Positions 1 through 5,123 of a stretch of DNA of 6,309 nt are shown here, piece after piece. Source of the DNA: Betaproteobacteria bacterium (lineage in GTDB: Bacteria; Pseudomonadota; Gammaproteobacteria; Burkholderiales; Burkholderiaceae); assembly GCA_015654605.1 (NCBI GenBank), contig JAATGO010000199.1, forward strand, positions 1 through 6,309, written 5' to 3'. Numbering within the stretch: the first letter of the stretch is position 1; each line of letters begins with the position of its first letter. The notes below the pieces were generated by a model. It was not told where the DNA came from. It saw nothing but the letters and a program-made list of their open reading frames with translations, and made no database searches. The position numbers and the translations under genes were made by a program.

Positions 1-70
1 AAAAGAGATAAAGTGACGTTGCGGCAAATTGAAGCCGGGACAGGCTGACAACTTCATCAATGGGTATCAT
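1..70 (-). CDS. cydA: cytochrome bd-type oxidase subunit I, N-terminal 23 residues
   Basis: This partial gene starts at ATG (70-68) and leaves the window at its left edge. The first residues read MIPIDEVVSLSRLQFAATSL, then Tyr-Leu-Phe. The SLSRLQFA-T-x-x-Y-x-F pattern matches the start of CydA in E. coli (ELSRLQFALTAMYHF). CydA is the membrane subunit that carries the haems of the quinol-oxidising, oxygen-reducing cytochrome bd complex. A GAAGG Shine-Dalgarno lies 6 nt before the start. The start lies inside the end of the upstream small gene, with a 14-nt overlap, which suggests translational coupling. Oddity: residue 22 is Leu (codon CTC), where E. coli CydA has His19, an axial haem ligand. 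Only 23 residues are visible, so the family call rests on the N-terminal motif and the CydP/GbsR context. Confidence 0.8.
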   Translation of the reverse strand, partial: MIPIDEVVSLSRLQFAATSLYLF

Positions 71-329
71 GGTCTGCCTTCGAGGAACTGGTTGGATAAA
101 TAGGGGATACGTTTATGGTATTGCTTGAAGACGTGGACGAAGTGCCTAGCATATGCTGTTCGACTTGATATGTTGGAACACGCATTTTTTTAGCCTGTGG
201 CTCAGAGAAGAACGCTTTTGCAAGAATGAACAGCAAAGCTATTTTAACTATCAAAATGCAGGTGATTTCCACTCCCAAGGGGAGTTGCGTCAATCGCGGG
301 AAATGGAATTTGGATGACAGAAAAGCCAT
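57..329 (-). CDS. cydP: CydP-like small membrane subunit of cytochrome bd oxidase
   Basis: This 90-residue protein has one clear membrane segment at about residues 19-41. The surrounding pattern, GVEIT...K29...LLF...FFS ending at Ser42, is what I recall of the small putative cytochrome oxidase subunit CydP encoded in front of cydA. The start is well supported: AAGGAG lies 8 nt before the ATG and overlaps the stop codon of the regulator gene. The 3' end overlaps cydA by 14 nt. CydP probably sits in the cytoplasmic membrane with CydA and CydB; its exact role is not established. Oddity: after the membrane helix there is a tail of nearly 50 residues, rich in Ser and Thr around residues 63-83, which makes this copy longer than the roughly 60 residues I would expect. 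The identification comes from motif memory and context, not from a search. Confidence 0.7.
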   Translation of the reverse strand: MAFLSSKFHFPRLTQLPLGVEITCILIVKIALLFILAKAFFSEPQAKKMRVPTYQVEQHMLGTSSTSSSNTINVSPIYPTSSSKADHDTH

Positions 330-334
330 GGTTT

Positions 335-955
335 TTACTCCTTGCTTGACGTTATCACAGGGTTATCATCTGCCGGCTGTGCAAAAGACTGGTCTTGAGA
401 AAAACGAAATTTATCGCGTACATCGAGCAGCTTTTTAACTTTGGATCCCATTTTCATTAATGTGGATAGCGTATTCGGGGATAAGCGCTGGATATCATCA
501 AACCAAGAACTCGATAATTCAATTAAATTGTACATTTCGCGCATGCGTTGTTGTGCTTCGCGATCATCTGCTGTTGGAGCAGTTTCTAGTAAGGCGTCGC
601 GCAACATCGAGAGGGTTGGCTCAATTTCGCGGCGTCTTCTCTCTTCTAGCAAGGTTTTGAATATTTCCCAGATATCTTTAGGTGGTTCAAAGTATTCGTG
701 CCGATCCCCAGGCTGATGCAGCAACTTAACGAGTCGCCATGATTGCAATTCTTTTAATCCCATGCTGACATTGGAACGCGAAAATCGGAGATATTCGGCG
801 ATATCGTCTGCATTGAGTGGTCGTCCTAATATGTAGAGCAAAGCATAAATTTGCCCAACGGTACGATTGATACCCCAACGGCTCCCCATTTCACCAAAAT
901 GCATGACGAACCCCTGCATCAGTGGACTCAATGGATTTAATGTTTCTTTTTTCAT
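335..955 (-). CDS. GbsR/MarR-family transcriptional regulator, probable cyd operon regulator
   Basis: This 206-residue protein has the hallmarks of the GbsR branch of the MarR superfamily. Near the N-terminus is a conserved FGEMGSRWGINRTVGQIYALLY segment (about 20-41). It is followed by a winged helix-turn-helix with ADDIAEYLRFSRSNVSMGLKEL (about 49-70) and a basic wing around PGDRHEYFEPP (82-92). A long helical C-terminal half with EERRRREIEP probably serves dimerisation. The family is named after the Bacillus repressor of glycine-betaine synthesis. Here the gene leads an operon with cydP and cydA (5-nt gap to cydP), so control of the bd oxidase is more likely; that is inference from context. 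The ATG at 955 lacks a good Shine-Dalgarno, but the family's conserved N-terminus fits it. A perfect inverted repeat 17 nt upstream is the likely operator. The last 20 or so residues are a low-complexity tail. Confidence 0.88.
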   Translation of the reverse strand: MKKETLNPLSPLMQGFVMHFGEMGSRWGINRTVGQIYALLYILGRPLNADDIAEYLRFSRSNVSMGLKELQSWRLVKLLHQPGDRHEYFEPPKDIWEIFKTLLEERRRREIEPTLSMLRDALLETAPTADDREAQQRMREMYNLIELSSSWFDDIQRLSPNTLSTLMKMGSKVKKLLDVRDKFRFSQDQSFAQPADDNPVITSSKE

Positions 956-969
956 ATTTCTGTATTTAA

Positions 970-995
970 TGAAATTTCAGTAATATCTGAAATTT
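970..995. promoter_or_regulatory. probable operator of the GbsR-type regulator
   Basis: AAATTTCAG (972-980) and CTGAAATTT (987-995) form a perfect 9-bp inverted repeat around a TAATAT spacer. The left part is also a self-contained palindrome, TGAAATTTCA (970-979). Another ATTTCA half-site lies at 1013-1018. MarR-superfamily dimers bind palindromes of about this size. The position over the presumed -10, directly in front of the regulator gene, supports autoregulation. Binding itself is inferred. Confidence 0.6.
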
Positions 996-1010
996 AATAT
1001 ATTGTAACAA
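982..1010 (-). promoter_or_regulatory. putative promoter of the regulator-cydP-cydA operon
   Basis: Read on the minus strand, TTGTTA (1010-1005) and GATATT (987-982) are separated by 17 bases. Transcription would start near 975, giving a leader of about 20 nt before the ATG at 955. The -10 box matches the consensus at only 4 of 6 positions. An alternative -35, TTGAAA, lies further upstream. The -10 lies in the centre of the inverted repeat at 972-995, as expected for a repressed promoter. Confidence 0.4.
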
Positions 1011-1018
1011 TTATTTCA

Positions 1019-1338
1019 ACTGTTTTATCACTCTCGTAATGACCGTAATCATCAAAGTAGGAGTCACCGGAGTGAATAGATTGCAGCTTGGTACTACGAT
1101 AACGCAGATAGTCAGAGCTTAATTTGATCTAGAACATGATTGATTGAGATGGCATTAATAAATGTTGTATTTTTTATTGGTAGGTCTTGAAAATGACTGC
1201 GTACGATACTGATAGATAGGGGCAAGCAGAGTGCGGTATCGAGGTTTCTTGTGTAACTGGAGGAGGGATAGCGCAATGGTTTTGCGGCGGATGGTAAATA
1301 GGGCGTTATTTAGAGAGTTATTTATTATAGGGATTATT
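1019..1338. other. divergent intergenic region without a recognised gene
   Basis: This stretch between the cyd and thrS promoters shows no tRNA, no known RNA fold that I recognise, no insertion sequence ends and no strong inverted repeat. The only gene-like signal is a 27-codon ORF at 1276-1359, listed separately. Confidence 0.5.
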
Positions 1339-1359
1339 TGTTATAATTCTCGCTGCTGA
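1276..1359 (+). CDS. doubtful 27-residue small ORF
   Basis: An ATG at 1276 follows a purine run GGAGGAGGG (1259-1267) with an 8-nt spacer, an unusually good ribosome binding site. The peptide starts MVLRRMVNRALFREL and ends in a hydrophobic stretch (LFIIGIICY), so it would be a small basic membrane-associated peptide. I do not recognise it. It overlaps the probable thrS promoter at 1339-1347, which argues against it, and I see no promoter of its own. It could be chance. Confidence 0.15.
   Translation: MVLRRMVNRALFRELFIIGIICYNSRC
1339..1347 (+). promoter_or_regulatory. probable thrS promoter (extended -10)
   Basis: TGT followed by TATAAT (1342-1347) is a perfect extended -10 element. The -35 region 17 nt upstream (TATTTA, 1319-1324) is poor, which extended -10 promoters tolerate. 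Transcription would start near 1354 and give a leader of about 280 nt before thrS, containing a Thr-rich ORF and a terminator. Confidence 0.6.
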
Positions 1360-1450
1360 TTAATATAGCAAAGCAAAGGCAATAGCAAGGCTGTCACCCA
1401 ATTATTTACCTGTCAGTCCAGAGTGTAAGAGCGAGAAAGGCAAACCGGTT

Positions 1451-1492
1451 ATGACACCGCGAACTACCAACAATATGTTAGGGCGACACTAG
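1451..1492 (+). CDS. candidate threonine leader peptide of thrS
   Basis: This 13-codon ORF reads MTPRTTNNMLGRH and then TAG. Codons 2, 5 and 6 are Thr (ACA, ACT, ACC). An AAAGG Shine-Dalgarno (1436-1440) lies 10 nt before the ATG. The ORF ends 28 nt before an intrinsic terminator, which is followed by the threonyl-tRNA synthetase gene. No other plus-strand gene upstream would explain that terminator. By analogy with amino-acid attenuators of proteobacteria, ribosome stalling on Thr codons could sense charged tRNA-Thr. Against it: only three Thr codons, and no clear antiterminator that stalling would release. It is a strong positional candidate, not proven. Confidence 0.5.
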   Translation: MTPRTTNNMLGRH

Positions 1493-1514
1493 TCGGGTTC
1501 TTTTCGTTCCCTCG

Positions 1515-1542
1515 GAAAAGCGCGGCTGGCCGCGTTTTTTTT
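1515..1542 (+). terminator. intrinsic terminator or attenuator in the thrS leader
   Basis: CGCGGC (1521-1526) and GCCGCG (1529-1534) form a perfect GC-rich stem. In RNA the loop would be CTGG closed by five pairs. The stem is preceded by GAAAAG and followed by eight T residues (1535-1542). The T run is on the plus strand, so it acts on transcripts heading into thrS. It lies 95 nt before the thrS ATG, with no upstream co-directional gene. It therefore ends either an attenuated thrS leader or a small RNA made from the 1342 promoter. Confidence 0.85.
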
Positions 1543-1636
1543 CGCCTTAATTACCTGATTCATTGTCCTATTTTTCTTGTCGGCATTTCTCGTTAACATC
1601 AGTTGTAGCAGTCAAACTGCCAATTTTGAGCATAAA

Positions 1637-3544
1637 ATGATTTCAGTACGTCTTCCCGATGGGTCTCAACGCCAGTTTGAGGCGCCAGTGTCGGTCGCGC
1701 AAGTGGCTGCCAGTATTGGCGCTGGTCTGGCCAAGGCAGCGTTAGCAGGCAAGGTTGATGGGAAATTGGTGGATACCTCGTTCATGATTGAACATGACAG
1801 TGATCTCGCTATTGTGACTGACAAAGATGCGGAAGGTCTGGAGGTGATTCGGCATTCCACAGCGCACTTGTTGGCCTATGCGGTAAAGGAGTTATTCCCG
1901 GATGCGCAAGTCACCATCGGGCCGGTGATTGACAATGGTTTTTACTATGATTTTTCTTATAAGCGCCCGTTTACGCCTGAAGATTTGGTAGTAATTGAAA
2001 AGAAGATGCTCGAACTGGCGAAGAAAGATGAGGCAGTGACACGCAAGGTGTTGCCGCGAGATGAGGCCGTTGCTTATTTTAAATCCATTGGTGAAGCATA
2101 TAAGGCCGAGATCATCGCATCGATCCCGCAAGATCAGGATGTTTCCCTGTATAGCGAAGGGGCATTCACTGATTTGTGTCGTGGTCCCCATGTACCATCG
2201 ACTGGCAAATTGAAAGTATTCAAATTGATGAAGCTGGCAGGCGCCTACTGGCGTGGCGATTCCAATAACGAAATGTTGCAGCGCATCTATGGAACGGCAT
2301 GGGTCAAAAAGGAAGATCAGGAAGCTTACCTGCATATGCTGGAAGAGGCCGAGAAGCGGGACCACCGTAAATTGGGCCGAGCTTTGGATTTTTTCCATTT
2401 TCAGGATGAGGCTCCAGGGTTAATCTTTTGGCATCCCAAGGGATGGGTTATTTGGCAACAGGTAGAGCAGTATATGCGTCGCATATATCAAGACAATGGC
2501 TACCAGGAAGTCAAAGCACCGCAAATTCTGGACCGTTCTTTGTGGGAAAAGACTGGTCACTGGGAAAATTATCGAGAGAACATGTTTACCACTGAGTCGG
2601 AGAATCGTGCTTATGCATTGAAGCCGATGAACTGTCCGGGACATATCCAAATTTACAATGCCGGTTTGCATAGTTATCGTGATTTGCCATTACGGTATGG
2701 GGAATTTGGGCAATGCCACCGTAACGAACCTTCTGGGGCCTTGCATGGCATGATGCGCGTGCGTGGCTTTACCCAGGATGATGGTCATATTTTTTGCACA
2801 GAAGATCAGATACAGGGCGAGGTCGCAGCATTCAATAGTGTTGTGCGGCAAGTGTATGCTGACTTTGGCTTTACTGACGTTGCCGTGAAACTTGCTTTGC
2901 GTCCAGATAAGCGTATCGGAGAAGAAGCTGTCTGGGATGAGGCCGAGAATGCCTTACGAGAAGCGATTCGCGCTTCTGGCTCCGAATGGGAGGAGCTTCC
3001 TGGTGAGGGCGCTTTCTATGGCCCGAAGATTGAATATCATTTAAAAGACTCCATTGGACGGTCATGGCAGTGCGGCACTATGCAAGTGGATTTCTCGATG
3101 CCACAGCGTCTGGGTGCCGAATATGTGACAGAGGACAATGGTCGCAAGGTGCCTGTGATGTTACATCGGGCTATAGTGGGCTCGCTGGAGCGCTTTATTG
3201 CCATTTTGATTGAGAATCATGCAGGCGCAATGCCCTTGTGGCTGGCTCCAGTACAGGTGGTTATCCTCAATATTTCAGATGCACAGGATGATTATGTAAT
3301 AAACGTTGCGCAAACGCTGAAGAAACAAGGGTTTAGGGTAGAAACTGATTTGCGTAATGAGAAGATTACCTATAAAATACGGCAGCATTCATTACAGAAG
3401 CCACCTTATATACTCGTGGTTGGTGATAAAGAGCGGGATGCAAACACAGTGGCCGTGCGTGCGCGAGGTAACGTTGATCTAGGTGTTATGCCGATTGACG
3501 TACTGGTAGAGCGCCTCAATGATGAGGTACAAACCAAGGCCTAA
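1637..3544 (+). CDS. thrS: threonyl-tRNA synthetase
   Basis: This 635-residue class II synthetase charges tRNA-Thr with threonine in the cytoplasm and edits mischarged Ser-tRNA-Thr. The order is complete: TGS domain (about 1-62); editing domain with H73xxxH77 and the TDLC181RGPH185 motif; catalytic core (about 245-530); anticodon-binding domain (about 535-635). The zinc ligands are in place: Cys333 in MNCPGH, His384 in DDGH and His510 in MLHR. Motif 2 Arg362 ([12 protein letters not shown]) and motif 3 Arg519 (GSLERF) are present. The start is ATG 1637, because [14 protein letters not shown] matches the family N-terminus; an in-frame TTG at 1577 would add 20 atypical residues. The Shine-Dalgarno is weak (GAG, 6 nt spacer). 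Expression probably depends on read-through of the terminator at 1521-1542. It is the first gene of the thrS-infC-rpmI-rplT-pheS-pheT cluster. Confidence 0.98.
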   Translation: MISVRLPDGSQRQFEAPVSVAQVAASIGAGLAKAALAGKVDGKLVDTSFMIEHDSDLAIVTDKDAEGLEVIRHSTAHLLAYAVKELFPDAQVTIGPVIDNGFYYDFSYKRPFTPEDLVVIEKKMLELAKKDEAVTRKVLPRDEAVAYFKSIGEAYKAEIIASIPQDQDVSLYSEGAFTDLCRGPHVPSTGKLKVFKLMKLAGAYWRGDSNNEMLQRIYGTAWVKKEDQEAYLHMLEEAEKRDHRKLGRALDFFHFQDEAPGLIFWHPKGWVIWQQVEQYMRRIYQDNGYQEVKAPQILDRSLWEKTGHWENYRENMFTTESENRAYALKPMNCPGHIQIYNAGLHSYRDLPLRYGEFGQCHRNEPSGALHGMMRVRGFTQDDGHIFCTEDQIQGEVAAFNSVVRQVYADFGFTDVAVKLALRPDKRIGEEAVWDEAENALREAIRASGSEWEELPGEGAFYGPKIEYHLKDSIGRSWQCGTMQVDFSMPQRLGAEYVTEDNGRKVPVMLHRAIVGSLERFIAILIENHAGAMPLWLAPVQVVILNISDAQDDYVINVAQTLKKQGFRVETDLRNEKITYKIRQHSLQKPPYILVVGDKERDANTVAVRARGNVDLGVMPIDVLVERLNDEVQTKA

Positions 3545-3550
3545 GAGGGG

Positions 3551-3587
3551 AAGCCGAGAAGCTTTTTCAAGCGCAAAAGCACGGCTT
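3551..3587 (+). other. long hairpin between thrS and infC
   Basis: AAGCCG (3551-3556) pairs with CGGCTT (3582-3587), and inside it GCTTTT (3561-3566) pairs with AAAAGC (3575-3580), with an 8-nt loop. No proper T run follows, so it is not a convincing terminator. It may be an RNA processing or stability element, or a partial terminator between thrS and infC. Confidence 0.5.
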
Positions 3588-3603
3588 AATTATTTGATAT
3601 ATT

Positions 3604-3618
3604 AAGGAAACTGCAATA
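3604..3618 (+). promoter_or_regulatory. infC ribosome binding site with rare ATA start codon
   Basis: AAGGA (3604-3608) stands 7 nt before ATA (3616-3618). The frame read from ATA gives [20 protein letters not shown], which is the normal IF3 N-terminus. The frame is closed by a stop at 3595-3597, and no ATG, GTG or TTG occurs between that stop and the TTG at 3667, which would cut off conserved residues. The spacing decides the start in favour of ATA. Confidence 0.75.
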
Positions 3619-4137
3619 GCTACTGACAAGTCGCATCGCATTAATGGCGAAATTACAGCGCCTGAATTGCGTTTATCTGGGGTCAATAACGAGCCGCTTG
3701 GAATCGTTAATTTGGCAGAGGCATTCCGTCTAGCAGAAGAGGCAAATGTTGATTTGGTGGAAATCGCACCAACTGCGCAGCCACCTGTGTGTCGCTTGAT
3801 GGATTATGGCAAATTTAAATATCAGGAGCAGAAGAAAGCTCATGAGGCCAAGCTGAAGCAAAAAGTCATTCAGGTGAAGGAAGTCAAATTCCGCCATGGT
3901 ACTGATGACGGAGATTACAATATCAAGCTGCGGAATTTGATCAAATTTCTTGACGACGGCGATAAAACGAAGATTACACTGCGTTTTCGCGGGCGAGAGA
4001 TGGCGCATCAGGAAATTGGTATGCGTGTATTAGAACGCTTAAAACAGGATCTTGATCCATATGGTTTGGTAGAGCAATGGCCCAAGATGGAAGGTAGCCA
4101 AATGGTGATGGTTCTGGCACCGAAAAAGAAAAAATAA
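3616..4137 (+). CDS. infC: translation initiation factor IF-3
   Basis: IF3 binds the 30S subunit, keeps it apart from 50S and checks the start codon and initiator tRNA. Read from ATA 3616 the protein has 173 residues, close to E. coli IF3 (180). The N-domain carries RINGEI (8-13), [25 protein letters not shown] (28-52) and [14 protein letters not shown] (56-69). A charged linker (70-85) leads to the C-domain with QVKEVKFR (86-93), [15 protein letters not shown] (98-112), [17 protein letters not shown] (119-135) and the basic tail APKKKK. E. coli infC starts at AUU, and IF3 represses its own synthesis by rejecting that start; an ATA start here predicts the same feedback. Oddity: residue 94 is His in [11 protein letters not shown], where Pro is usual. 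The gene follows thrS by 71 nt. Confidence 0.96.
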   Translation: MATDKSHRINGEITAPELRLSGVNNEPLGIVNLAEAFRLAEEANVDLVEIAPTAQPPVCRLMDYGKFKYQEQKKAHEAKLKQKVIQVKEVKFRHGTDDGDYNIKLRNLIKFLDDGDKTKITLRFRGREMAHQEIGMRVLERLKQDLDPYGLVEQWPKMEGSQMVMVLAPKKKK

Positions 4138-4215
4138 GAAATACCTTATCATTTCTTATTTATAGCAGTGGTTAATGTTGGTTTGCATAACGACTGCTAT
4201 CAAGGATTACCGGTT

Positions 4216-4221
4216 TATAAT
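4216..4221 (+). promoter_or_regulatory. possible internal promoter -10 box before rpmI
   Basis: A perfect TATAAT lies 166 nt before rpmI, but the sequence 16 to 18 nt upstream has no recognisable -35 and there is no extended TGn. It sits inside a hairpin arm (4211-4218), so the match may be accidental. Confidence 0.25.
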
Positions 4222-4362
4222 AGAAGATAAACCGAAGATTTTGTCTGGATTGCAAGAAATTGCTTTCCGGCAAAAGCGGCAGTGAAAAACTGCTGCCAAT
4301 AAGTGAGAGTAGGCATCCAAGTGTAGCGGTTTGCTACCACCTGCAATCATCAAAAAATGGAG

Positions 4363-4379
4363 CTGTCCGTAAAGGACAG
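4363..4379 (+). promoter_or_regulatory. hairpin sequestering the rpmI ribosome binding site
   Basis: CTGTCC (4363-4368) and GGACAG (4374-4379) form a perfect 6-bp stem with loop GTAAA. The only good Shine-Dalgarno for rpmI, AAAGGA (4371-4376), lies partly in the loop and partly in the 3' arm, 11 nt before the ATG. The stem must open for rpmI translation, which makes it a natural point of control for L20. Confidence 0.65.
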
Positions 4380-4387
4380 ATAGAGTT

Positions 4388-4585
4388 ATGCCAAAAATGA
4401 AGACGAAGAGTAGCGCTAAAAAACGCTTTCGTGTGCGTCCAGGCGGTACTGTCAAACGTGGTCAGGCGTTCAAACGCCATATTTTGACCAAAAAGACAAC
4501 CAAGAATAAACGTCAATTGCGTGGTGCAGTGGGAGTCCATGAGACTAACATTGTAGCGGTACGCGCGATGTTGCCGTTCGCTTAA
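4388..4585 (+). CDS. rpmI: 50S ribosomal protein L35
   Basis: This 65-residue, strongly basic protein is full length for L35 (bL35), a component of the large ribosomal subunit. [20 protein letters not shown] at the N-terminus and [14 protein letters not shown] (33-46) are typical of the family. The start codon follows a Shine-Dalgarno held in a hairpin at 4363-4379. rplT follows after 18 nt, so L35 and L20 are very probably co-translated and co-regulated. Confidence 0.98.
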   Translation: MPKMKTKSSAKKRFRVRPGGTVKRGQAFKRHILTKKTTKNKRQLRGAVGVHETNIVAVRAMLPFA

Positions 4586-4603
4586 CCTCACTAAGGAGCT
4601 ACT

Positions 4604-4966
4604 ATGCCTAGAGTTAAACGTGGGGTAACAGCACGTGCCCGTCATAAAAAAGTCTTAGCGCAAGCTAAGGGTTATCGTGGTCGCCGTAGTACGGTTTATC
4701 GTATCGCCAAGCAAGCAGTGATGCGTGCAGGGCAATATGCTTATCGTGACCGTCGTAACAAAAAGCGTGTTTTCCGTGCATTATGGATAGCACGTATCAA
4801 TGCTGCTGCACGTGAACATGGTGTCACTTACAGCGTATTTATGAATGGTCTGAAACGCGCTTCGATCGAGCTGGACCGTAAAGTCCTGGCCGATATGGCC
4901 GTGACTGACAAACCGGCATTTGCTGCGATTGTCAATCAGGTAAAAGCAAACATCGCTGCTCGATAA
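4604..4966 (+). CDS. rplT: 50S ribosomal protein L20
   Basis: This 120-residue basic protein is full length for L20 (bL20), which binds 23S rRNA early in assembly of the large subunit. The N-terminal tail [18 protein letters not shown] and the stretch [19 protein letters not shown] (21-39) are the rRNA-binding extension. The C-terminal globular part from about residue 60 ([25 protein letters not shown]) is the portion that also binds the mRNA operator in E. coli. AAGGAG lies 7 nt before the ATG. The gene is followed by two hairpins and a U-rich tract at 5010-5070. Confidence 0.98.
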   Translation: MPRVKRGVTARARHKKVLAQAKGYRGRRSTVYRIAKQAVMRAGQYAYRDRRNKKRVFRALWIARINAAAREHGVTYSVFMNGLKRASIELDRKVLADMAVTDKPAFAAIVNQVKANIAAR

Positions 4967-5009
4967 ACGGCGTTGTTAAAGTTTTGTTACGTGGTATTGT
5001 CATCGCGTA

Positions 5010-5070
5010 GCAGGACAAAATCCTGCGGGGCAGAGGGTGAAACCTATGCCCCGTCTTGTTTTGATTTTCT
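5010..5070 (+). terminator. tandem hairpins with U-rich tail between rplT and pheS
   Basis: The first hairpin is GCAGGA (5010-5015) with TCCTGC (5021-5026) around loop CAAAA. The second is CGGGGCA (5026-5032) with TGCCCCG (5047-5053), extended inward by AGG/CCT after a G-A mismatch. The tail TCTTGTTTTGATTTTC begins at 5054. This is a plausible, somewhat leaky intrinsic terminator that would lower pheST expression relative to the ribosomal protein genes, or act as an attenuator. I see no separate pheS promoter after it. Confidence 0.6.
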
Positions 5071-5099
5071 TCTTTTCGACTTCGTCGTCAGATATCTGA
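5046..5099 (+). CDS. candidate Phe-rich leader peptide upstream of pheS
   Basis: This 17-residue ORF reads MPRLVLIFFFSTSSSDI, with three consecutive Phe codons (TTC TTC TTT, 5067-5075). GGTGA (5036-5040), the 3' half of a Shine-Dalgarno, lies 5 nt before the ATG. The stop TGA (5097-5099) is 24 nt before the pheS ATG. E. coli pheST has an attenuator peptide, PheM, with a Phe-Phe-Phe run. However, here the terminator hairpin precedes the Phe codons instead of following them, and the U-rich tail would give Phe codons by chance. The case for a functional leader is therefore weak. Confidence 0.25.
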   Translation: MPRLVLIFFFSTSSSDI

Positions 5100-5123
5100 T
5101 TGGAGAGAGCGAGAACTTACCGC

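Larger units (their letters stand above)
4138..4387 (+). promoter_or_regulatory. structured infC-rpmI leader, candidate L20 translational operator
   Basis: This 250-nt gap holds a series of hairpins and no ORF of note. ATAGCAGT (4162-4169) pairs with ACTGCTAT (4193-4200), and GTTA/TAAC extend the helix inward. CGGTTTAT (4211-4218) pairs with ATAAACCG (4227-4234). GCGGCAGT (4276-4283) pairs with ACTGCTGC (4289-4296, one G-U) around a GAAAA loop. GTAGC (4323-4327) pairs with GCTAC (4333-4337). CTGTCC/GGACAG (4363-4379) lies at the ribosome binding site. GCAGT and ACTGC occur in two of these stems, so alternative or pseudoknot pairing is possible. In E. coli, ribosomal protein L20 represses rpmI-rplT by binding a complex fold in this place. 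That this leader does the same is inference from position. Confidence 0.6.

Noticed and set aside
226..716. Plus-strand open frames opposite the cydP and regulator genes
   Set aside because: They lie antisense to clearly coding genes, overlap each other, lack good ribosome binding sites and resemble no family.
1019..1338. Possible tRNA, attachment site or insertion-sequence remnant in the divergent gap
   Set aside because: I found no cloverleaf, no T-loop motif, no terminal inverted repeats and no target duplication.
1440..1542. T-box riboswitch in the thrS leader, suggested by ACCGCG (1456-1461) and CGTTCCCTC (1505-1513)
   Set aside because: The diagnostic AGGGTGG part of the T-box is absent, UGGN for the tRNA acceptor end is missing at the right place, and T-boxes are not expected in betaproteobacteria.
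1577..1636. 20-residue N-terminal extension of ThrRS from TTG 1577
   Set aside because: The family N-terminus matches from ATG 1637, and the extension has no conserved features and no Shine-Dalgarno.
1892..2398. Long minus-strand open frame inside thrS
   Set aside because: It is a shadow of a highly conserved gene on the other strand, without a recognisable product or start signals.
5088..5099. 12-bp palindrome TCAGATATCTGA, resembling the half-sites of the operator at 972-995
   Set aside because: The spacing differs (no 6-bp spacer, no flanking AAATT arms), and a 12-bp palindrome is expected about once by chance in a window of this size.
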